Below, in pieces: positions 36,052 to 43,318 of a stretch of 64,000 bases of DNA (the first letter of the stretch is position 1; each line of letters opens with the position of its first letter). The DNA is from Betaproteobacteria bacterium Ga0077532 (GTDB lineage: Bacteria; Pseudomonadota; Gammaproteobacteria; Burkholderiales; Ga0077523). The DNA lies in contig LNEE01000016.1 in assembly GCA_001464895.1 (NCBI GenBank), positions 79,253-143,252 of the forward strand, in the 5' to 3' direction. A program made the translations under genes and the position numbers. The notes beneath the pieces were generated by a model that saw nothing but the letters and a program-made list of their open reading frames with translations, had not been told where the DNA came from and did no database searches.

Positions 36052-38162
36052 GCGGCTTCCGCGCGGCTCTCGTCCGATGCTATGTCCCTGGAACGTGCGG
36101 GCAGGATGACCTTCATCCGAGTGCCCACCCCAACCGTGCTTTCCACGGCAATGCGGCCTCCGAGTTCGCTCACGTACTGTTGGCTCTCGTAGGCGCCTAT
36201 CCCCATGCCCGTCGACTTGGTCGACCGAAATGGCTTGAACAGCTGCTCACGGATGAACTCGCTCGACATGCCCTTTCCTTTGTCTTCCACCTCGGCCACG
36301 GCGTGCAACCCTTCCGTCGCAATTCGGACGATCACTGAACCTCGCCCCTCCATCGCATCGAACGCGTTCTGTACGAGATGGCCGAGCACGCGCTCGATTC
36401 TCTCCTCGTGCGCCATCGCCCAGACGCTGCTCGACGCCTCCAACACGACTTCCCTCCCCTGGCGAGCGTAGGAAGTCCTGATCCGAGCCATCACCGCGCC
36501 GATGTCCACGGGTGTGGGACTGCCGATGGGAGCCGCTCCGGAACGCAGCTGCAGAAGCAACCGATTCATGCGATCCACCACGTGCTCGATGGTGGATCGC
36601 ATGTCCTTCTGAAACTCGGGATTCGCGCTGTGGCGCTCGGCGTTCTTCAGCATCAGGGACAACTGTGCCACGAGATTCTTGAGGTCATGCACGACGAATG
36701 CCGACATGCGGTTGAAGGCACTGAATTGCTGCGCTTCGACCAAGGCCTCGGTTGCCCTTACCTGCCCGATGACAGTAGCGGCCTGCCGAGCAGCCGTCTT
36801 GAGGAGATCCAGCACTTCCCAGTCGACCTCGACCTTTGCCCTCGGCAGCTGCAAGACCACGAATCCGCCCAGCCCATCACCCTCCGGCATCGGGATGACA
36901 AGCCATGCGTCCGACCGCTCCTGCAGCCAGAGCGGCAGTTCCAGGTCCGGATACTTGTCCGGCCTCTCGCGGAACTCCTCGAGATCGATCACCCACCAGG
37001 TCGACGCGAGGAAACGCACGAGCGATGCCTCGGCCGTAATCGTGCTGGCCAGAGCCGGCGTGTTCCAATGCCCCGCCGGTCGATAGACGCCATCGCCATC
37101 ACGCCACCATTGCAGGCCTGCTGGACTCTCGACGAGATCGGCAAGCGCCTGGATGGACCTTTCCACGATGCTCTCCGCGTTGGAGGTCGTTGCGAGCATC
37201 TTCGTGAATCGGAGCCACTCCTCCCGATAGTCGTACCGATACGAGAAGAAGTTCTTGTTGATGAAGACGCGTAGGCGCGCCCGTACGGATCCGGAAAAGA
37301 ACAAGAGCGCCAGGACCAAAAGCGCGATGAAGAGAAAGACTGCCTGGATGGCTCGGCCCCAGTCACCACCGAAGATCCGGACGTAGTAGCCGGCACCAGC
37401 AACAGCCAGCATGTAGAGCCCGGATAGCAGCAGGGCCGTGGAGCCGAACACGATGTTTCGCGAAACGGCGACATCGATGGTCCAGTTCCGATTCCGCGCT
37501 GTGGCGACGAGGATCAGGGGAATCGCGAGGGCGTGCACCGCCCCGCGGACGGTCCAGACCTGCTCGTCGACGCCGCGCAACAGAAGCGCATCGGAGAACA
37601 TGAAGAGGTCGTAGCCGAGCATCGCTCCGAGCCCGAGCACCAATGGCTTGATACCCCATCGAGCCGCTTCCTTGGTCCCTCGATACAGCTGCTCACAGAG
37701 GCTGAGGCCGATCACGGCTGCGATCGCCGAAACACCAAAGCTCGGCACGAGACGCTGCAAGGGCCCGGCGACACTCGCAAACAGACCGACACCGCCGGCG
37801 ACAGTCGCAAACCAATGCCCCAGGACGAGGGAAGATGCCAGGACGAACCGGCTGCGGGTAGACAGGGCGAGGGTCAAGCCAGGAACCTGGAGGGACTGCA
37901 GCAGCGCGAGGACGAAGCCGAACCACGCGCCGAATCGCAGTCCGTCGGCCAACAGGTGAAACAGCCAGGATGCATCGCTCGGCGTGAGTGCCACGACGAC
38001 GCCGGACACCTGCCACAGGAACGAAGACAGTGCCGCGAACAGCAGTACGCCGGAACGGCCTGCCCAGCCGCGCCGGATACCGATCTGGATGGCGAGCACG
38101 GCGTAGGCCGCGGCTCCGAATCCGTAGCTGGCAACGGCGATTGCGGCGGTGGAGGCCGTCAT
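36048..38162 (-). CDS. prsK: XrtA/PEP-CTERM-system sensor histidine kinase PrsK
   Basis: A 704-residue membrane sensor kinase (TIGR02916): about nine to ten hydrophobic segments in the first 310 residues, a GAF-like middle region (about 320-480), an H-box FVVHDLKNLVAQLSL near residue 500 and an ATPase domain with the N-box and G-box (GKGMSSEFIREQLF, STGMGIGAYESQQY). The substrate is PrsR, encoded next with a 4-base overlap. The signal sensed is unknown; the large membrane part may sense envelope or lipid state. Confidence 0.94.
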   Translation of the reverse strand: MTASTAAIAVASYGFGAAAYAVLAIQIGIRRGWAGRSGVLLFAALSSFLWQVSGVVVALTPSDASWLFHLLADGLRFGAWFGFVLALLQSLQVPGLTLALSTRSRFVLASSLVLGHWFATVAGGVGLFASVAGPLQRLVPSFGVSAIAAVIGLSLCEQLYRGTKEAARWGIKPLVLGLGAMLGYDLFMFSDALLLRGVDEQVWTVRGAVHALAIPLILVATARNRNWTIDVAVSRNIVFGSTALLLSGLYMLAVAGAGYYVRIFGGDWGRAIQAVFLFIALLVLALLFFSGSVRARLRVFINKNFFSYRYDYREEWLRFTKMLATTSNAESIVERSIQALADLVESPAGLQWWRDGDGVYRPAGHWNTPALASTITAEASLVRFLASTWWVIDLEEFRERPDKYPDLELPLWLQERSDAWLVIPMPEGDGLGGFVVLQLPRAKVEVDWEVLDLLKTAARQAATVIGQVRATEALVEAQQFSAFNRMSAFVVHDLKNLVAQLSLMLKNAERHSANPEFQKDMRSTIEHVVDRMNRLLLQLRSGAAPIGSPTPVDIGAVMARIRTSYARQGREVVLEASSSVWAMAHEERIERVLGHLVQNAFDAMEGRGSVIVRIATEGLHAVAEVEDKGKGMSSEFIREQLFKPFRSTKSTGMGIGAYESQQYVSELGGRIAVESTVGVGTRMKVILPARSRDIASDESRAEAA

Positions 38163-38357
38163 TGGAGGCGAGAGTTCCTGTGGGCCCTGAGTTGTTTCGC
38201 GGGATCCCTCCGCACCGAGCAGGCGCGATGAGCGATCACCACAAGCGGTGAATCCCGGACATCCATGGCTTTGGGCAGACCGAGGACCTCACTGCACAAC
38301 CAAGAATCGTGCTCGGCGAAGCCCGGGACTTCAGGAGGGCTCCAGCGACGCGTTTGC

Positions 38358-39743
38358 CTAGCGGGCGCCGTCGCCCGACAGCACGACTCTCACGGTGCCC
38401 AACAGAATCACGATGTCCAGCAGGATGGTGTGATTCTTCACGTAATAGAGGTCGTACTGCAACTTGCGAACAGCATCTTCCACTGACGCCCCGTAGCTGT
38501 ACTTGACCTGAGCCCAGCCGGTGAGCCCGGGCTTCACCGTATGCCGAGCCCCATAGAAAGGAACCTGCTCCGTGAGCTGAGAAACGAAGAAGGGCCGCTC
38601 GGGTCGGGGACCGACGAAGCTCATCTCCCCCTTCAGGACGTTGAAGATCTGGGGAAGCTCATCGATCCGCGTACGTCGCATGAATCGCCCGAACTGGGTC
38701 ACCCGGGGATCCGCTGTGCTCGCCCAGCGGGGAACCCCATCCTTCTCGGCGTCGGCACGCATGCTCCGAAACTTGAGCAACATGAAAGATCGTCCACCCA
38801 GACCCACGCGCTCCTGGCGGAAGATGATCGGACGCCCGCTTTCCAGAAAGATCACCAGTGCGGCGACCAGCATGATGGGAGCAGCGAACACGAGGAGGAT
38901 CGCCGCTGCCACCACATCGAGCGCGCGCTTGACGAACCGACGTGACCAGTTCTGCCGGAAGCCGTCGCCGTAGATCAGCCAACTTGCCTTGAGCGAATCC
39001 ACCGGGACCTCCCCCGTGACGCGCTCGAAGAAGCCGGACAGGTCGGTGATTCTGACGCCCCTCAGCCGACAGGTCAGGAGTTGGCTCACCGGGAGCAGGC
39101 CACCCCGCTGCTCCTGCAGCGCCACCACAACCTCGTTGACTTCCAGCTTCCGGATGGTGTCCTCGAGGGATGCGGCCGACCGAATCACCCGATCGGGGGA
39201 TACGGCGCAGACGCTGCTGGCACTGATGGGGAAGAACCCGATCAGATTGACGCCCGACTTGGAAGCCCCCTGAAGAGCCCTCTCGACGGCGAGCGCCTCG
39301 GGGCCTGTGCCGAGCACCAGCATCCTGTGCGTAAGCCAGTCCATCTCTACGCCGAAAACCAGGACGAGCCTGACCAAGAGAAGACCTGCCGCTGAAAGCA
39401 GGAGGGCCTCGGGAAGCGCCGCACGGTATTCGGCACCATCTGGAAACATCGCGAAAACGCCGTACACCAGCAGGCTACCGGCCGCCAGACTTCCCAGAAT
39501 TCTCAGGGCGAACGCGGTCGCAGAGACGCTGCGGTCCATTCGATGAAGCCTGAAGGCGCCAAGGCAAAGGATCTGACCGAGAGCGAAGATACCGACGGCC
39601 GCAGCAACAACGAACGCATCCTGTTGAGAAAAAGTGGAATGTCCGGCCACCGCGCTCATGAAGGACGCACAGAAGACCAGGCAGGCAAGCGCCAACTCCA
39701 ATACGGCCACCAGGGGAACCCTCTGATTGAAAAGCAGAACCAT
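38358..39743 (-). CDS. XrtA-system polyprenyl glycosylphosphotransferase (EpsB2-type)
   Basis: A 461-residue membrane sugar-1-phosphate transferase (TIGR03013). It has N-terminal membrane helices, a Rossmann-like middle (VLGTGPEALAVERAL) and the bacterial sugar transferase domain with KRALDVVAAAILLVF, LKFRSMRADAE, RTRIDELPQIFNVLKGEMSFVGPRPE and KPGLTGWAQV. It starts repeat-unit assembly by loading the first sugar on undecaprenyl phosphate. It lies 195 bases upstream of prsK in the same orientation. A sigma-54-like site lies 67 bases upstream. Confidence 0.92.
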   Translation of the reverse strand: MVLLFNQRVPLVAVLELALACLVFCASFMSAVAGHSTFSQQDAFVVAAAVGIFALGQILCLGAFRLHRMDRSVSATAFALRILGSLAAGSLLVYGVFAMFPDGAEYRAALPEALLLSAAGLLLVRLVLVFGVEMDWLTHRMLVLGTGPEALAVERALQGASKSGVNLIGFFPISASSVCAVSPDRVIRSAASLEDTIRKLEVNEVVVALQEQRGGLLPVSQLLTCRLRGVRITDLSGFFERVTGEVPVDSLKASWLIYGDGFRQNWSRRFVKRALDVVAAAILLVFAAPIMLVAALVIFLESGRPIIFRQERVGLGGRSFMLLKFRSMRADAEKDGVPRWASTADPRVTQFGRFMRRTRIDELPQIFNVLKGEMSFVGPRPERPFFVSQLTEQVPFYGARHTVKPGLTGWAQVKYSYGASVEDAVRKLQYDLYYVKNHTILLDIVILLGTVRVVLSGDGAR

Positions 39744-39810
39744 GCCGTCACACCTCGCTCAGCTCCAGCGAGTGACTGCCCGCTGGAATGTCTCCGTGGG
39801 CCCATAAGCG

Positions 39811-39826
39811 AGCACAGTGCCCGCCA
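39811..39826 (-). promoter_or_regulatory. candidate sigma-54 promoter upstream of the sugar transferase gene
   Basis: The minus strand reads TGGCGGGCACTGTGCT: TGGC, G at position 7, N10 spacing and TGCT, with one -12 mismatch. It lies in a 380-base gap (39744-40123) that has no gene on either strand. Confidence 0.4.
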
Positions 39827-40123
39827 GCGGATGCGAAGCCAGATGAAGCGATGACAGAACGAGGCCGGTCGACAGGCTCACGAACCTGGACAGAGGATTG
39901 GCGCCACCCCCGCGCGACAAACCCTCGGAAGTCACCGGATTCCAGGAGAATTCCTCGATCATCAGGCCAAAGAGAATCCGGCTAGCGGTTGGCGCTCACG
40001 CCATCCCGATCCCATTCGCTCCACGCCGCGCGACGACCGAGACCGTGGCGAGGACTTCCTGAGTTGGGCACTTGAGGACGGAATTGGGCGCGTCCGCAAC
40101 GCCCCCAGAAGCGACCGACTGCA
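39827..40123. other. intergenic region between the sugar transferase and nucleotidyltransferase genes
   Basis: No gene, RNA or repeat recognised. It is the leader of the sugar transferase gene upstream of its candidate promoter and the trailer of the nucleotidyltransferase gene. Confidence 0.5.
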
Positions 40124-41296
40124 TCATTCCCGTCTGAGGGGATCCGTGGCTTCCGGACGGCGTCGCGCGCTCCGCAGCCCCTTCATGGCCGCGTGGTAGA
40201 TCAACAGCCAGGGGGGCATTCGCAGCCAGACCGCGCGTGCCGCAAGAATGCGATGGGAAAGGGGCGGGCGCCGTGCGGGACGGCCATCGGGGTGAGGTGG
40301 AAACAGCGCGCGATGAACGAGAGTGTCCATTGCACGCTGGACGATCGTACCGGGTGCAAACTCATCAATGGCACGGGACAACGCTGGCGACACGGGCGTA
40401 CCCAACCAAGCCTGCGCATACCGAAGTGCGTACCAGAGTGGCCGGCCGAGGCCATGTATCGCGGCATGCTTCGGGAGCGCGTCATCGAGAGCCTCACCTG
40501 CATGGACTCGAAGCAGTGCGTCGACGTCCACCAACTCCCTGAGACGATCGACGCAGTCCGAGTCCTGAAACAGATGAACTGCGACGTGAAGCACCTGATC
40601 TGCGGGTGACAGTGCGTGCCATGGTCCACCCGGAATCGGAACGGCTGCTTCGAGGAGCTTGGCCGCATCGGGCTTGAGGCGCCCGGTCACGGGAAGAATC
40701 GTGTGATGCACATCCAGCTGAAGGAGAAATCGCGGATGCCGCATCGGCGGGAGCTCGTGAGCCCACGCACGGTAGTAATGCTGATCGTACGCGTCAGGCT
40801 TCTCGCTCAGCCAACCCGCCCGGTGGAGCCGGGATTCCACATCGTCGAGGACACCACGGCTCACCATCAGGTCGACGTCGTCGAACATCCGTCCGACAGA
40901 AGACGGGATGCCCTGGGCTACGTACGCGGCGCCTTTGAGAAGCACGAGCTTTTCCGGCATGGCATCGAGGGCACGAGCCAGGCCGCGCAGGAGGTACCGC
41001 GCCATCTGGGCGCGGTGCAAGTAGAAGGCATGCGCTCCCGCCAGGTGCCTCCGGGGCGCCTCAGGGACCGCTCCGAGGACGCCAGCGTGCGCGAGGCGCC
41101 CGTGTACCGTGCCGAGCAGCTCCGCAACGCCGGCGACTCGCACGACGAGATCCCAGTCGTCGCTGCTCAGACTCTTGGCTGAGTCAGGCTCGACTATGAG
41201 CTGAATGAGCGTCTGAAGGTAGGGAGGCGGCGGGGCAACGATTGTCATGCCCCATTCTATCGGCGCGGCCAACAAAGACCGTACACCACTCGTCAT
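40124..41296 (-). CDS. nucleotidyltransferase family protein (NTP_transf_5-like)
   Basis: A 390-residue protein with the nucleotidyltransferase core LLKGAAYVAQG...SVGRMFDDVDLMVSRG, whose DVD pair is the metal-binding site, as in the uncharacterised family NTP_transf_5. Proteins of this type lie in lasso-peptide clusters with an HPr-kinase-like protein (for example the paeninodin type) and have been proposed to add nucleotide or phosphate groups. The ATG at 41296 overlaps the stop of the HPr-kinase-like gene (ATGA); ATG 41248 (MTIVAPPPP) is also possible. The C-terminal 60 residues are basic. It is the last gene of its operon. Confidence 0.8.
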   Translation of the reverse strand: MTSGVRSLLAAPIEWGMTIVAPPPPYLQTLIQLIVEPDSAKSLSSDDWDLVVRVAGVAELLGTVHGRLAHAGVLGAVPEAPRRHLAGAHAFYLHRAQMARYLLRGLARALDAMPEKLVLLKGAAYVAQGIPSSVGRMFDDVDLMVSRGVLDDVESRLHRAGWLSEKPDAYDQHYYRAWAHELPPMRHPRFLLQLDVHHTILPVTGRLKPDAAKLLEAAVPIPGGPWHALSPADQVLHVAVHLFQDSDCVDRLRELVDVDALLRVHAGEALDDALPKHAAIHGLGRPLWYALRYAQAWLGTPVSPALSRAIDEFAPGTIVQRAMDTLVHRALFPPHPDGRPARRPPLSHRILAARAVWLRMPPWLLIYHAAMKGLRSARRRPEATDPLRRE

Positions 41297-42237
41297 TCGC
41301 CAGGCGACACGCGACCCGCACGGATATCGTCGACCAGCGTCTCGATGGCTCGAATGGCCTGATCAAGGTCGCCGAAGACCAGGCGCCTGCACACACTACT
41401 GCGGACGAGTGCATTGATCGAGTCAAACGCAGCCGCCCCAAGAAGTTCGTAGTTGAAGGAGTTCACGGTCAACTTGCTGAACGCTTGCGCGGGATCGATT
41501 GCCTCGACGGCGAGCGCAGCTCCCGCCTGGAACTTTGGGAAAAGCACGACACCTGGCCGAGCCGGAACGCCGATGGCTGCGACGCTCGCCGCGTCGGCCC
41601 CCATATGGGCGACATCCCCTTTCCGGGTCCCACGGAACACCGGACCCAACGCCACACCCGGAAAGCGGGCGCGAATCACGTCGATCGAAGCGTTCTTGAG
41701 CGCAATCGGTCTGGGCAGAGGGTGCAGCAACCCCGACTCGAGGGATAGGACCCCAAACTCGTCGGATAGCAGACGGAAGCGGCCGCTGCCCACCATTCCA
41801 GCAGTCAACGTGCTTTTTCCGGAACCGGGAACTGCCGGCATGACGATACCCACGCCATCCCGCTCGACGGTCCCGGAATGCAACAGAAGATAGTGGGTGC
41901 AGCGCTCGGTGAAGGCGAAGTTCAAGCCCCATTCCAGAAGAGGCAAATGAACAGCGGCCGGAAAGGGTGCGAATGGCGAGGCACCATCCACCACGAACTC
42001 CACCTGCGGCCTGAGGTGGCGCCTCAGGCCCCGCACCCTGAGCACGCTGGCGGTCACGTCGCAGAAGCCCGTGGAGGGCTCCGTTGGAAAGCGCCCGTAG
42101 ACAGCTGCAAGCGGCGCAACGATCTCGTTGACGTCGGACCGCACTCTGAACCTTGCCGCCCCTAGACGAAGGACCAACCCCTCCTCTCCGAGGACTCTGG
42201 CGATATCAGACGGGGAAGTTTCGGCCAGGGTTGGCAT
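41293..42237 (-). CDS. HPr kinase-related protein (HprK-rel-A type)
   Basis: A 314-residue protein with the P-loop AVPGSGKST (about residues 135-143) and the HPr-kinase fold around it: a preceding LLLHSGTVERDG strand and a following FRLLSDEFGVLSLESG block with the acidic pair of the Walker B-like site. It matches the HprK-related kinase A family (TIGR04352) found with PqqD-like proteins. It has no HPr nearby, so the substrate is likely another protein or peptide. Homologous lasso-peptide kinases phosphorylate the C-terminal Ser of the precursor. It overlaps the nucleotidyltransferase gene by 4 bases and follows the PqqD-like gene by 3 bases. Confidence 0.85.
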   Translation of the reverse strand: MPTLAETSPSDIARVLGEEGLVLRLGAARFRVRSDVNEIVAPLAAVYGRFPTEPSTGFCDVTASVLRVRGLRRHLRPQVEFVVDGASPFAPFPAAVHLPLLEWGLNFAFTERCTHYLLLHSGTVERDGVGIVMPAVPGSGKSTLTAGMVGSGRFRLLSDEFGVLSLESGLLHPLPRPIALKNASIDVIRARFPGVALGPVFRGTRKGDVAHMGADAASVAAIGVPARPGVVLFPKFQAGAALAVEAIDPAQAFSKLTVNSFNYELLGAAAFDSINALVRSSVCRRLVFGDLDQAIRAIETLVDDIRAGRVSPGE

Positions 42238-42240
42238 GCT

Positions 42241-42528
42241 TCAACTTGCTCTGATCAAGCCAAGCTCTTCAAGACCGACCAGAAGCTTCGACAACTCACG
42301 AAGCTCTTCAGAGGTGGTATCGGCACCAATCAGAGCGCGTTCGAGTTCAAGTAAAGACACTCTGCGTTGTCCGATCAATTCAAGGACATCAGCCGCGTGG
42401 GCAGAAGCAAAGTGCGTCTCCCACGAGACCGAATTGAAAATCATGCAGTGATCGCCGAATCTGGCGATCCGTTGACCACCCGGGTCCTCACGCTCCCAGA
42501 AGCTCTTCACCGGAATGACCGAAACCAC
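42241..42528 (-). CDS. PqqD-like peptide-binding protein (HPr-rel-A system)
   Basis: A 95-residue protein with a PqqD-type winged-helix plan: a beta hairpin (RFGDHCMIFNSVSWETHF) then three helices with an ALIGADTTSEEL segment. PqqD-like domains (RiPP recognition elements) bind leader peptides and deliver them to modifying enzymes. It fits the PqqD family that goes with HprK-rel-A (TIGR04353). The start is a GTG at 42528; a GTG at 42510 is an alternative. It lies between the Tat-exported protein and the HPr-kinase-like gene, all on one strand. Confidence 0.8.
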   Translation of the reverse strand: MVSVIPVKSFWEREDPGGQRIARFGDHCMIFNSVSWETHFASAHAADVLELIGQRRVSLLELERALIGADTTSEELRELSKLLVGLEELGLIRAS

Positions 42529-42578
42529 TCAGGAAACGCCAATGGCGCAGCTGGCGTCCTGCATCTCAGGACATTGGA

Positions 42579-43082
42579 TCAGGGCTTGAAAGACGTGTAG
42601 CAGGACTTCGTGATCTTTCCACCGGGAATTCCGGTCTCCCATTGGAAGCCCACAATGTTGCCGGAGTTGTCGACGAGAACGAGTGCTTGCTTGAAATGGC
42701 CGGTTCTCGTAACGGTCAAGTTCGCGGCGCCCACCGAGTAAAAAGTCGGCGTCGGAGCGCTCGTGTTAGAGACAAATTTCAAATAGACACTTGCATGCCC
42801 TGGGAACGGTTCGAGGAAGAAGCCGTCGAGCACTGCGTTGGTGGACGTATCCTTCAGCTGCAACAATTCCACTTGTCGCCGTAGCCAAATATCGGGATCG
42901 GGCGCATACGCGCCACTTGTCACTGGGTCCGGAAGAATCTCCGGAGTCCCCTGCTTGCCAGCATTCACGAAGCAGGAGGTGCTCGAAGCGGCAAGTACGG
43001 AACCAGGATGAACTGTCATGATGAATGGCGCAGCTGCACTGCCACTCAGGAACCTGCGTCGGGATTTCTTTTCATCACTCAT
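42579..43082 (-). CDS. Tat-exported small protein of unknown function, cassette partner
   Basis: A 167-residue protein not recognised from any family. The N-terminus MSDEKKSRRRFLSG carries a twin-arginine motif and is followed by a hydrophobic stretch and a likely cleavage site after LAASS-type residues (SVLAAS). The mature part has only two Cys (near residue 36 and eight residues from the end), which could form a disulphide. It ends KSCYTSFKP. ATG 43082 starts the Tat signal; the longer ORF adds an unrelated hydrophobic segment. It is the first gene of the operon with PqqD-like, HprK-like and nucleotidyltransferase genes, under a strong sigma-54 site. It could be the modified substrate, but nothing in its sequence proves this. 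Confidence 0.68.
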   Translation of the reverse strand: MSDEKKSRRRFLSGSAAAPFIMTVHPGSVLAASSTSCFVNAGKQGTPEILPDPVTSGAYAPDPDIWLRRQVELLQLKDTSTNAVLDGFFLEPFPGHASVYLKFVSNTSAPTPTFYSVGAANLTVTRTGHFKQALVLVDNSGNIVGFQWETGIPGGKITKSCYTSFKP

Positions 43083-43134
43083 GTACTTGGGCCCCGGGAC
43101 AAACATCAACAGCACTAGGATACCGCTGACTGCG

Positions 43135-43150
43135 AGCAATTCGGATACCA
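43135..43150 (-). promoter_or_regulatory. sigma-54 promoter upstream of the Tat-protein/PqqD/HprK operon
   Basis: The minus strand reads TGGTATCCGAATTGCT, with GG-N10-GC spacing and a full TTGCT -12 element, the same two boxes as at 4879-4894. It lies 52 bases before the ATG. The 236-base gap 43083-43318 has no gene. Confidence 0.7.
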
Positions 43151-43318
43151 ACGCCCCGAGAATATCTAACGCGTTGATAACTTGACGTTCTGACGAGAGC
43201 GATTTGCAATCCGACGAATCGATGTAAATGGAGTCGACAGATCTGGAAGCCTGCAGACCGATTCAGCTGGGCCCTCGGACCTTACCCCCGCCCTCTCATG
43301 GCAGTCTAGGGTGGAAGC

